From positions 1 through 49,583 of the forward strand of contig JAUNSG010000017.1 of NCBI GenBank assembly GCA_030539335.1: DNA of 49,583 nt, given 5' to 3'. Each line of letters opens with the position of its first letter. Position 1 is the first letter of the stretch. The stretch comes from Eubacteriales bacterium. Lineage in GTDB: Bacteria; Bacillota; Clostridia; Oscillospirales; Butyricicoccaceae. A program made the translations under genes and the position numbers. The notes beneath the pieces are model-generated. The model searched no databases, was not told where the DNA came from, and worked only from the letters and a program-made list of their open reading frames with translations. This document shows, piece after piece, positions 17,764 to 25,662 of the stretch.

Positions 17764-17839
17764 CTTACATTGCTGCTTCCAATGCACTCGCAACAGACGC
17801 CTTAATCGCATTGGACGAATAGGCTGCACCACTTATTGA
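17764..17839 (-). pseudogene. Remnant: C-terminal tail of an FMN-binding domain
   Basis: Directly after the minor-pilin stop, and in the same frame, the sequence reads SISGAAYSSNAIKASVASAL, a few more residues and a stop. SGATYSSNAI followed by an Ala-rich helix is the hallmark of the FMN-binding domain C terminus (threonine attachment motif SGAT in RnfG/NqrC-type proteins; here SGAA). Only about 22 codons remain. It looks like the leftover of an older gene cut by the pilus locus. Confidence 0.5.
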
Positions 17840-18544
17840 TTAACGACGTATGGAACACTTTCGATTCTCGTTCCAACCAAATGAATATAACAGAATTCCG
17901 CCGATCGCCAGCAAACTCACCGGCCACCAAAGCTGTCCGGTCTGTGGAAGCTTTGAACTTTTTCCTCCGCTCTTGGAGCCACCTGATTTGGAAGGAGAGT
18001 CAGAGCCGCTGCCGTTTTGACCCGGCTCATCCGACGGGGTCGTTTCTGCTACCTTCGGCACCGCTTCGACGATATAATTCAAACTGCCATCCGCCTCTTC
18101 CAGAGGAAGCGGCACGACGGTCTCACTCATGGTATAACCTTCTGCGGCGGTTCCCTGTTGAATCAGATACAATCCAAGCTCCAATCCGGAATCACTCGCG
18201 GTTCCATTCTTGTCAACCGGCAGCTCCGTACCACTGATCTGATGCTGCTCCGCATAGGCGCTCCACAAAACCGCCTTTTCTGCTGTTAGATTATCCGCCT
18301 GTACCCTGCTGAGTGGAACATCGCAATCTGCAAACCCATCGGTATAGGTATACCCACCCGCCTCTGTGATTGAGGCGACCTGATAAAGTTTTATTTTCCC
18401 TCCAGACAATGTTTGATCGTCCATTGCCACGGTTATTTTTATCGAACCCTTTTGCGATTCCGTCGCTGCAAAGGCTGTCATACTCGTGGCGCAAAGCATT
18501 CCAACGATCAGCAGGAGAGGGATGATTTTTTTCCATTGCTTCAT
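17840..18544 (-). CDS. Minor (basal-type) pilin with LPQTG sorting signal
   Basis: This 234-aa protein has a signal peptide (about 1-27, ending TAFAA), a single Cna_B/SpaA-like beta domain (GSIKITVAMDDQTLSGGKIKLYQVA...LGLYLIQQGTAAEGY), a Gly/Ser/Lys/Pro-rich stalk and a C-terminal cell-wall sorting signal. That signal is LPQTG, a hydrophobic helix and a basic tail. The size, long low-complexity stalk and place at the end of the operon fit the basal subunit that a housekeeping sortase links to peptidoglycan. It is exported and attached to the cell wall. The sortase stop lies 10 bp upstream, so it is the last gene of the pilus operon. Confidence 0.85.
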   Translation of the reverse strand: MKQWKKIIPLLLIVGMLCATSMTAFAATESQKGSIKITVAMDDQTLSGGKIKLYQVASITEAGGYTYTDGFADCDVPLSRVQADNLTAEKAVLWSAYAEQHQISGTELPVDKNGTASDSGLELGLYLIQQGTAAEGYTMSETVVPLPLEEADGSLNYIVEAVPKVAETTPSDEPGQNGSGSDSPSKSGGSKSGGKSSKLPQTGQLWWPVSLLAIGGILLYSFGWNENRKCSIRR

Positions 18545-18553
18545 CTCAGCACC

Positions 18554-19369
18554 TCACATTTTCTTCCTTCCTTTGGGTGAAACAAAAATCCAAATAACCA
18601 AAATCAACAAAATCGGAACGGCAACAATCGGTGCGACAATTGTCGGTTCGATTTGTAACGCATCCGCTTTGACACGGGAACTCGTATCCGATTCAATCCG
18701 GTGACCGCGCACCAGCAAGCGATGGGTATTGATGCCGTACGGCGTACAGGTCACGAGCGTACACAGGTCTTTTCCTTTTTCAATCTGCAAGGCGTCCAAC
18801 TCGTCCGGCAGGACAATCAAAATCTGATCGACCTCGTAGGTCAGCACCTCATCCAATGTCCGAATGGTAAACGTATCGCCGACCACCATCTTATCCAAAT
18901 CCGTCAGCAGCTTGGCGGATGGCAGACCGCGGTGTCCGGAAAGAACACAATGTGTGCTCTTTCCACCGACCGGAAGCGAGGTGCCCGGCAGATGTCCAAT
19001 GGCAACCTGCAAGACCTTTTCTTCCGTACCGTGATAAATCGGGAGGGTACAATTGAGTTTCGGAATCTCCAAATAACTCATCATGCCGGTGTCATCAACG
19101 GCAAGCTGTTTGTTGTATTTCTTCTCCTCTTTTGCGGAAAGCTCCCATTTCACGCCGGTTTTCGCCAGTTTCTTGTTATAAGCGACGGCATTCTCCCAAA
19201 TCTGTTCATACAGCGCATCATCCAAATCCGAAACGGTCTGCGCATAGGTGGCGACCGCACGGGATTGATGAAAGGAGTTCCAATAGTCGCTGACCGTCGG
19301 ATACAACAGCAGGGACAGCCCTATCAAAAAAGCGAGTACTAATACAATTGTAGACAAATGCTTTCTCAT
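18554..19369 (-). CDS. srtC: Class C (pilus) sortase
   Basis: From the ATG at 19369, with an AAGGAGA site, this is 271 aa. Order: N-terminal membrane helix (8-25), linker, catalytic sortase domain with His146 (LSGHRG), Cys208 (TLVTCTPYG) and Arg217 (NTHRLLV), then a C-terminal membrane helix. Two membrane anchors and the TLVTCTPYGINTHRLLVRG block are typical of class C enzymes. These join pilin subunits by LPXTG-lysine isopeptide bonds on the outer face of the membrane. It lies between the backbone and basal pilin genes, as in other pilus operons. A strong hairpin sits just before its ribosome site and may lower its expression relative to the backbone. Confidence 0.95.
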   Translation of the reverse strand: MRKHLSTIVLVLAFLIGLSLLLYPTVSDYWNSFHQSRAVATYAQTVSDLDDALYEQIWENAVAYNKKLAKTGVKWELSAKEEKKYNKQLAVDDTGMMSYLEIPKLNCTLPIYHGTEEKVLQVAIGHLPGTSLPVGGKSTHCVLSGHRGLPSAKLLTDLDKMVVGDTFTIRTLDEVLTYEVDQILIVLPDELDALQIEKGKDLCTLVTCTPYGINTHRLLVRGHRIESDTSSRVKADALQIEPTIVAPIVAVPILLILVIWIFVSPKGRKKM

Positions 19370-19395
19370 ATAGGGTTCTCCTTGTTGCTGTATAC

Positions 19396-19419
19396 CGGGG
19401 AGGGAGAACTCCCTCCCCG
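19396..19419 (-). promoter_or_regulatory. GC-rich stem-loop between backbone pilin and sortase genes
   Basis: A perfect 11-bp self-complementary stretch (19396-19406 with 19409-19419, about 9-10 pairs after loop formation) lies between the pilin stop and the sortase ribosome site. No T-run follows, so it is more likely an attenuator or an mRNA 3'-end protector than a full terminator. Confidence 0.6.
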
Positions 19420-19466
19420 ACAACAGAAAAGTTTTATGAAACAATCAAAACACAACTGTGTTTGAT

Positions 19467-21092
19467 TTACTTCACAGCGCCCATGCGCTTCTTGCTGACC
19501 AGAATCACGCCTGCGCCGATGACGAGGATACCACCGATTACGTAGAAGATCGTGGTGCCCATGCCGCCGGTGGACGGGAGGAGAGTTCCGGTCTTATTGA
19601 CGACATCCATAGACAGGGTATTGTTCACCGCACTAACAGTAGTACTGTTGCCTGCCGTTGCAGAGAATACCTTCGTGTCTGGGTCAAATGCGATCGTTAC
19701 AGTAAAGTCGGCAATCGAATTGTATCCATCCGGTGTTGTAGTCTCGGTGATAGTATAAGTACCTGCGCCCAGACCAGCAAAGGTCAGCTTACCGTCTTCG
19801 CCAACAGAGGCTTCGACATTTGTCGACTCCGTGTTTTCTTTCAGCGTAGAAGTTGTCTTCTTCGTGTATCTCGTCTCTGTGTCTGCATACTTAGACACAT
19901 CAATATCTTGCGTGGTCGGAGCAGTCGTAGTATAAGTACCATCCGTCAGCTTCCAATATTCGCCGTCTGCATCTTTCTCAAACGTATCGGTCACAGTAAG
20001 AACCTTCTTTACGCCATCGCCAGTGATTTTGAACGCAGCTCCCGTCAGAGCGTTGCCACTCTCATCAACCTTATTGAGGGTAAGCGACGTGGTATAGGTT
20101 TCCGTCTTGGATTCGCCGGATTCGCCCTGCGGCTCGTTTGTTTTAAAGTCAGGATCATCTGGGTCGTAAGGATGTTCACTATCCTGCGTATAGGAAGGAT
20201 CATTGGAATACTCAATCTTTGCCTCATTTTCGTTTGCAGTGCCAATCACAGCCTTGTCGTTGAGCGTTGCCGTGTAGGTGATGACGATAGCATCGCCCGC
20301 GGTATATTTAGCAGCAACCAAATCCTTCAGGATAAAGCGGATGGTTTGGCCGCCCGTCTTATCAACGATGTAATCCGTATTCTCTGTAAGTGTCTTGGTG
20401 CCAACCTTAATGCTGGTTACGTCCTTATAGTCCAGGCCGTCCGACAGCGTATCGACTGCTACAAACTTGTACCACTTATAGCCGGTCAGATCCGGAACCT
20501 TCGAAGTCAGCGTAAAGGTAACGTCTTCGCCAATGGATGCTTCGTTTACCGCAGCGCTATCTGCCTTCTTCTCTACGGTCGGATACACCGCCTTGACATT
20601 GATTGTGGTATCCTTGCCAGACAGCGTGTTCAGGGAGAACATCGTAGCATTACCGGTAAACGCTCCGCTGCCGCCGCGCGGGTTCATGACATAGTAGCCA
20701 TAATCAAGTGAAGCAGTTGCTGTTGTGCTCTGAGCTGTTACAGATTCAGTGGGAGCAATTTTATGTTCCACAGCGTATGCTACCAGTTCTTTTGCCACGT
20801 CGGAAAGGTCGCTCGCACTAGCATCCTTAATATATGCAACCAGATTCTCGGATGTAACCGTAGTATTTTCATCCACAGTATAGCTAAAGCCTGTAAAATT
20901 CGAATTTACGGTGTAGGAATATGCCTCTCCGCTCTGGGTCAGGTCCAGCACCTTATACAGATCATAGGTTTTGCCACTAGTAGTACCATTGATCGTCAGG
21001 GTTCCAGACTGTACTGCAAACGCCGGAATCGCCATTGCCATGACCATGAACACGGCGAGCAGAACACTGCTCAGTCTTTTTAATGTTTTCAT
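19467..21092 (-). CDS. Major (backbone) pilin, LPSTG-anchored
   Basis: This 541-aa exported protein has a signal peptide (1-26, AIPAFA), an N-terminal domain, isopeptide-forming beta domains (TLTSKVPDLTGYKWYKFVAVDTLSDGL..., about 190-310) and a Cna_B-type domain (about 335-480). The last contains the E-box-like YTITETTTPDGYN. The C terminus has LPSTG, a hydrophobic helix and SKKRMGAVK. AVYPTVEKK near residue 170 resembles the pilin motif, with a lysine for polymerisation. Such proteins (SpaA, FimA and others) are polymerised by the class C sortase into the shaft. It is the second pilin gene after the tip gene. Confidence 0.9.
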   Translation of the reverse strand: MKTLKRLSSVLLAVFMVMAMAIPAFAVQSGTLTINGTTSGKTYDLYKVLDLTQSGEAYSYTVNSNFTGFSYTVDENTTVTSENLVAYIKDASASDLSDVAKELVAYAVEHKIAPTESVTAQSTTATASLDYGYYVMNPRGGSGAFTGNATMFSLNTLSGKDTTINVKAVYPTVEKKADSAAVNEASIGEDVTFTLTSKVPDLTGYKWYKFVAVDTLSDGLDYKDVTSIKVGTKTLTENTDYIVDKTGGQTIRFILKDLVAAKYTAGDAIVITYTATLNDKAVIGTANENEAKIEYSNDPSYTQDSEHPYDPDDPDFKTNEPQGESGESKTETYTTSLTLNKVDESGNALTGAAFKITGDGVKKVLTVTDTFEKDADGEYWKLTDGTYTTTAPTTQDIDVSKYADTETRYTKKTTSTLKENTESTNVEASVGEDGKLTFAGLGAGTYTITETTTPDGYNSIADFTVTIAFDPDTKVFSATAGNSTTVSAVNNTLSMDVVNKTGTLLPSTGGMGTTIFYVIGGILVIGAGVILVSKKRMGAVK

Positions 21093-21140
21093 CGTGTTTT
21101 TCCTTTCTTAAGATGATTTCTTTATTTTGGATTACCGTTT

Positions 21141-21164
21141 CGGCACAATCGTAGTTTTGTGTCG
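21141..21164 (-). other. Weak hairpin between tip and backbone pilin genes
   Basis: Arms 21141-21148 and 21157-21164 pair over 8 bp with one mismatch in the 80-bp gap before the backbone pilin gene. It could be an mRNA processing or stabilising element. Support is limited. Confidence 0.3.
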
Positions 21165-21172
21165 ACGGAGGC

Positions 21173-24100
21173 TTAATAAGACCTCCTTTCCCGCTTGCGC
21201 CTCATGCGGAATCCAGCCATTAAGCAGCCTGCGAGAATCGCAAGTCCGCCAAATGTAAACCATATTGTTCCCGAACCGCCGGTGTCCGGCAGTTTGTAAC
21301 CGGTGGAGTTGGTAACCGAAATCGTGTAGGTGGTGACGCCGTCGTCATCTACTTCAGGTTCTCCTACCTTTATATAATTATCGGTAGCTTGTACGCCATC
21401 TGCACTGACGGTAAAGGTAACTGCATCCGCGAGCTTGTTGTAGCCGTCGGGAGCTGTCGTCTCAACCAAGTAGTAGGTACCGTTCTCAATCGATGCATTC
21501 GTATAGAAGATACCGTCATCTCCGGAGGTCAATCCAGTTCTCTCTGTTGTGACGTTTTTACTGTCATTGCCGACTGTTATTGTCTCAGCACTATCGCTGT
21601 CCTCTTTGTACAGAGTGAATACCGCATCGGATAACGGGGTTCCATTTGTGCCAGTGGCAACCTTTTTGAGGATGACCTTTATCGACGCTTTTTCATTTGA
21701 TATCGGATCGTCTGTCAAATTCTTACCCGGCTTATTACTGTCCACGACTTCCGCGACATAGCCCGTATCAGTTTTCCGCGATTCTACATATCCCAATTTA
21801 TAGGTGCTAACTGTCGGATTATTGGGTAGTTTATACCCAGACGGAGCTTTCGTTTCGACCAAAGTATACTCGCCCCACGGCAGTCCTGGTGTGCTCACAC
21901 CATAACCATTTCCGTCCGTAGTGATCGTCGCTACCGGTGTCCCTCTTGTAGCATTACCTGCGTATACCGCGAACTCTGCGCCAGAAAGTAGTTTTGTACT
22001 ATCGTCTTTATCCTGTTTCTTCAGGGAAATATAGTATAGCAAGCCCTTTACAGAAGGTTCAGTGATGGTGAACTGTTTTTGAGTCGTTGAAGTATTACCA
22101 TCAAAACCAGTTGTATTTACACTTATGTTTGCAACTGCTTCGCCCTCTTTATATGCTGTACCTGAACTTGTATCAGGACCCGAAGCACTATAACTCATTG
22201 CATCAATTCCAGTGGTATTTAATTTCACATAATAAGTCATCGTCTTGCTGTTATCTACATTGTTTTGTGAATCATTTGCGGCAAGACCACTCACTCCATT
22301 CCACGTGATAACACCATTCGAATATTCCGCCGATCCTAAATCTGTTGTCGGATTCGTTTGTGTACTTGTATCCTCTGTCGCGCCAATATACGTAAATCTT
22401 GAGGTATCAATAGTGTCTGTTACACTGTCAAAGCTCGGACTAACGGCGTCGAATAATATATCTTCCAAGCCATTCTGCGTTAAGTCCACACTACTTGTAA
22501 AAAAAGTCGTTGCAGTTGCGTTTTTAAAGCTCATCTTAGTGTGGTTTACCGAAATCCATTTTCCATTTGGCAACGGAATCAGCGCACCGTGATACTGTCC
22601 TCCATTCGCTTTTTCTTCTGCATAGAGCTTGACGGTTACATCTCCTTTTGATGTCTTAAAGGTAATTAAAAGATATCCTGTTCCGTGATCGATGTTCAAC
22701 AATTGTGAATCATGCTCTTGTTGCCCATACTCATCAATAACTGTTCCCGGATCCGCTGCATTAGAATTTGATTGGAGAACCAATCCTCCGGCAGCTTCCA
22801 AAACTTTTTTTAATTCGTCAAGCGTTGGCTCTCTTTCAATTGTAACCGTAACCTTAAATACATCCTCTATATCTGTCGGTTCAATGATTTTTTTCATTCT
22901 TGCGCCGTTTGTCGACCGATAATAACCCGCCTGACTAATCTGAAAACTATTCATTCCGGTTTCTGTCGATGATAGAGAGCCGCTCTCCGATGTAATTGTT
23001 CCGCTGGAACTCGAACCGCCGCCGGAATCATCCCCCTCGTCACCCGCAAGCGCCGCTACAGGGAACACCGAGAAGCTCTGGATGTGAAAGGTGATGCTGT
23101 TGCCAGATACCTTAATCTGCTTCACGCCAGAGGAAGAATTACTTCCGTCCGAGATAGCCTGTCTGTTAACCGTACCGTTGGACTTCTTATAATGTCCGAC
23201 CCAATTGACCTTATCCCAATTTGCCGGAGCGGTATCATAGGTAATCGTGACCTGAAGATTCACATTGTCCTCCGGCACGTATTCCCCATCTACACCTGTT
23301 TTAGTGAGATAAATGTGGTACATATGCAGGAAATCAAAGTCAATCGTATCCTTTGACGCTGCCGTTTCCAGATCGGCTACCAGAGCATTGTAGTAAGCTT
23401 GATAATCCGACGCCGTTTCGGCATAGTCCTCCACATGGAGCGTCACATCATCGGTCAGAACCTTTGTATTTCCCTTGACGGTTACCGTATAGCCGGAAGC
23501 CGTACCAGTCAAAGTTGTCGTATCCTCAGATTCCGTGACGGTAATGGTGAATTGTTCTGTTTCTGTTTTACTCTTATTTTTGTAATACGTATGCGTAACC
23601 TTAACGGTTCCGGCAGAAAGTCCAGTTACGATTGCGGTGGTATTGTCCGACTCGGAAAGGGAAACAATCCCCTCTGCGGATACGGACCAACTATCTGTAC
23701 TATAACTTGATGTACCCTGCAACGTCACGGTATCCCCTACCGAGATTGTCTGACTCCCGCCCGAAGAAATGACTCCATAATCCGAGAACGACTCGGTTTC
23801 AAACGCAAGGGTGACCGTGCCATCCTCTTCCTCCGTCGTATCCACGGTGGAAATCAGCTCGTCCTCATGGGTGACAATAAGCGCGTCGGTATCGATATTT
23901 TCCTCCGCCGCCAGCGAAATCTGCACGTCAACCGCACTCGCCGGCTCGATCTCGTTTTCTCCGTCCAGAATGGAAATATCAAAGAATCTGGCCTTGTGAA
24001 TATATGTATCCTGTTCTTCCAGCGTCTGGCTCGCAGTCGCCAGCAGCGATGCATACTCTTCGCTTTCCGCCTCGATCTCCTCCGCCTGCAACGAAGCCCC

Positions 24101-24553
24101 TTCCGGTATTCCGGCACTCTCGTCATACGTAACCGTAACCTTGTAATCCGCTCCCTCAAAGGAAAGTGTCTTTGTCTCCGCATCCAGCGCGAAAATATCG
24201 ATCATCTGGAGATCCGCCGGGAATTCATTCAAACCGTCGCTTTCCTGCTCCTCTTCGGCTGCACCGATCGCAACGTCATTTTGATCTATCACATCCTCGG
24301 AATCCTCTGGATACGTCTTATCTGTAAGCGAGGTTTCCTGCTTTTCCTCTTGTGCAGCATCACCGTCTTGTATCAAAACAAGTCCCGCCTCTTGTTCCGC
24401 CGTTTCATCGTCAATCGTAATTGCCGGCAAAATCAAGGCATATGTTGTACCGAACACAACAACCGCCGCCAGACAGGTAACGAGGTTTCTCCACCGCTTG
24501 TTTTTACGTCGGCTCTGCATAAATTTTGCAGCTTTCCTCAACAGAGATTCCAT
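21173..24553 (-). CDS. Large pilus tip adhesin, LPDTG-anchored
   Basis: This 1126-aa exported surface protein has a basic N terminus and a long signal/anchor helix (LVTCLAAVVVFGTTYALILPAIT, about 23-45), which suits a long signal peptide. An acidic stretch comes next, then an Ig/Big-like part around 265-350 and a central adhesive region (about 500-830). Two Cna_B/SpaA domains follow (KKQDKDDSTKLLSGAEFAVY and VILKKVATGTNGTPLSDAVF) with E-box residues in YTLVETKAPSGYKLP and YYLVETTAPDGYN. The C terminus has LPDTG, a hydrophobic helix and an RMRRKRERR tail. By size and first position among the pilins it is the tip. The ligand is unknown. Confidence 0.88.
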   Translation of the reverse strand: MESLLRKAAKFMQSRRKNKRWRNLVTCLAAVVVFGTTYALILPAITIDDETAEQEAGLVLIQDGDAAQEEKQETSLTDKTYPEDSEDVIDQNDVAIGAAEEEQESDGLNEFPADLQMIDIFALDAETKTLSFEGADYKVTVTYDESAGIPEGASLQAEEIEAESEEYASLLATASQTLEEQDTYIHKARFFDISILDGENEIEPASAVDVQISLAAEENIDTDALIVTHEDELISTVDTTEEEDGTVTLAFETESFSDYGVISSGGSQTISVGDTVTLQGTSSYSTDSWSVSAEGIVSLSESDNTTAIVTGLSAGTVKVTHTYYKNKSKTETEQFTITVTESEDTTTLTGTASGYTVTVKGNTKVLTDDVTLHVEDYAETASDYQAYYNALVADLETAASKDTIDFDFLHMYHIYLTKTGVDGEYVPEDNVNLQVTITYDTAPANWDKVNWVGHYKKSNGTVNRQAISDGSNSSSGVKQIKVSGNSITFHIQSFSVFPVAALAGDEGDDSGGGSSSSGTITSESGSLSSTETGMNSFQISQAGYYRSTNGARMKKIIEPTDIEDVFKVTVTIEREPTLDELKKVLEAAGGLVLQSNSNAADPGTVIDEYGQQEHDSQLLNIDHGTGYLLITFKTSKGDVTVKLYAEEKANGGQYHGALIPLPNGKWISVNHTKMSFKNATATTFFTSSVDLTQNGLEDILFDAVSPSFDSVTDTIDTSRFTYIGATEDTSTQTNPTTDLGSAEYSNGVITWNGVSGLAANDSQNNVDNSKTMTYYVKLNTTGIDAMSYSASGPDTSSGTAYKEGEAVANISVNTTGFDGNTSTTQKQFTITEPSVKGLLYYISLKKQDKDDSTKLLSGAEFAVYAGNATRGTPVATITTDGNGYGVSTPGLPWGEYTLVETKAPSGYKLPNNPTVSTYKLGYVESRKTDTGYVAEVVDSNKPGKNLTDDPISNEKASIKVILKKVATGTNGTPLSDAVFTLYKEDSDSAETITVGNDSKNVTTERTGLTSGDDGIFYTNASIENGTYYLVETTAPDGYNKLADAVTFTVSADGVQATDNYIKVGEPEVDDDGVTTYTISVTNSTGYKLPDTGGSGTIWFTFGGLAILAGCLMAGFRMRRKRERRSY

Positions 24554-24584
24554 TTATGCGGCCTCCTTTCTTGCATTCCTTTCA

Positions 24585-25184
24585 TTAATCGACAAATCCG
24601 AATTCATTAAGCGGCCAAACCCGGAATACAATTTTCCCTACAATTTGTTCTTCGGCAATGCAGCCAATCGTGCTGCTTCGCGAGTCTACTGATGCACTAC
24701 GATGATCTCCCATTACAAATATTTTAGATTCCGGTACCTGATAAGGCAGTTCCAAATCACATTCCCCAAGGGCTTTTTCCGTCAAATATGGCTCGTCAAT
24801 CGCAATATCATCGACGTAAACCGTACCATCCTTGGAAATATCCACCCATTGCCCTGACTGTGCAATCACTCGTTTGACAAGAATTTTATTATTATAGTAA
24901 AACGCAACGACATCACCGGTTTCAAAACTGCTACCCTTTACCGAAAGAACGATATTCCCCTCCGTCAGCGTCGGACTCATGGACGTACCATAAATCTGTA
25001 ACACCGGCAGAAGTAATACGGCAATCAGGACGGCAACGGCTGCAACCGTAACCAAAGTAAAAATTGTGCTTCGAAATACATGCACGGAACTTTTTTTGTA
25101 TTTTTCCAATCGCAGCTCCTGTTCCAACTGGCGTGTCGTTGGAAGTGAAACCGGATACTCCTTCTTATTTTTACCCACTTGCAT
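24585..25184 (-). CDS. lepB: Signal peptidase I, pilus-associated
   Basis: From the ATG at 25184, with AAGGAAAG 8 nt upstream, it is 199 aa. A TTG 33 nt further up is in frame but has no clear ribosome site. One membrane helix (41-62) precedes the catalytic part, with Ser68 in GTSMSPTL and Lys104 in ILVKRVIA. FVMGDHRSASVDSRS is the conserved box E. It removes signal peptides outside the membrane. Pilus operons often carry their own signal-peptidase homologue needed for pilin assembly. Here both catalytic residues are kept, so it is probably active. It is the first gene of the pilus operon, downstream of the invertible segment. Confidence 0.9.
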   Translation of the reverse strand: MQVGKNKKEYPVSLPTTRQLEQELRLEKYKKSSVHVFRSTIFTLVTVAAVAVLIAVLLLPVLQIYGTSMSPTLTEGNIVLSVKGSSFETGDVVAFYYNNKILVKRVIAQSGQWVDISKDGTVYVDDIAIDEPYLTEKALGECDLELPYQVPESKIFVMGDHRSASVDSRSSTIGCIAEEQIVGKIVFRVWPLNEFGFVD

Positions 25185-25365
25185 CGCCGAAACTTTCCTT
25201 ACATTTCTGTTTTCCAATGAATTTATACCATTCTTCTGATGGCACCGCAGGCTTCTGCAATCAAACCGGGTTCCTTAATTTCAAATTCCCGTTTTTCTTC
25301 AATATCTCCCATCTCAGCAAGCCGAATTTCGCCTGATAGAAGGTCCCGTCTTTGCTTTACATCAA

Positions 25366-25385
25366 AATATCCATTATGCGGTACA
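25366..25385 (+). repeat. Left inverted repeat of the switch
   Basis: The sequence aatatccattatgcggtaca is the exact reverse complement of 25631-25650. Confidence 0.95.
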
Positions 25386-25428
25386 CGTATTAAAATATTC
25401 TACAGAGTTAAGGGTATCAACACAAAAT

Positions 25429-25456
25429 ATTATACAACGCTAACAAAATGATGCAA
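25429..25456 (-). promoter_or_regulatory. Promoter inside the switch, directed at the pilus operon
   Basis: On the minus strand -35 TTGCAT (25451-25456), a 16-nt spacer and a perfect -10 TATAAT (25429-25434). The transcript would start near 25422, cross the left repeat and have a leader of about 240 nt to the signal peptidase ATG. The TTGCAT box is the same as in the lysR promoter. Confidence 0.75.
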
Positions 25457-25512
25457 CTCCGTTTGGGCAAAGAATAAAAATACATTTCCAAAATATCTCA
25501 AAATTTTACACA

Positions 25513-25551
25513 AAAAAATAGACCGGTGAAGAGGAAAGAAACACACCGGTC
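25513..25551 (-). terminator. Intrinsic terminator inside the switch
   Basis: A 9-bp stem (agaccggtg 25520-25528 with caccggtct 25543-25551) is followed on the minus strand by seven T (25513-25519). In this orientation it ends the recombinase transcript before the pilus promoter. After inversion its T-run would face the recombinase gene instead. Confidence 0.85.
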
Positions 25552-25630
25552 TACTCATTGTTCCTAAAATTGGACTCTGCGCAGAATTTTTTTCAAACGG
25601 TTGATCTCTTTGCTCTTTCACTCTGGTATA

Positions 25631-25650
25631 TGTACCGCATAATGGATATT
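25631..25650 (-). repeat. Right inverted repeat of the switch
   Basis: The sequence tgtaccgcataatggatatt is the exact reverse complement of 25366-25385. Around it, accgcataat (25634-25643) and attatgtggt (25648-25657) form an imperfect dyad centred on ggat, as expected for a tyrosine-recombinase core site with two binding arms. Confidence 0.95.
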
Positions 25651-25662
25651 ATGTGGTATTTT

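Larger units (their letters stand above)
25366..25650. mobile_element. Putative invertible promoter segment (pilus phase switch)
   Basis: The 285-bp segment is bounded by perfect 20-bp inverted repeats. It contains a sigma-A promoter that in this orientation points leftward at the pilus operon, and an intrinsic terminator for transcripts coming from the recombinase gene. The right repeat ends 12 bp from the stop codon of a tyrosine recombinase gene. This arrangement matches known phase-variable switches with invertible promoters. Inversion itself is inferred, not seen. Confidence 0.8.

Noticed and set aside
25185..25217. TTG start codon giving an 11-residue longer signal peptidase
   Set aside because: No ribosome site before TTG, while the ATG at 25184 has AAGGAAAG at good distance.
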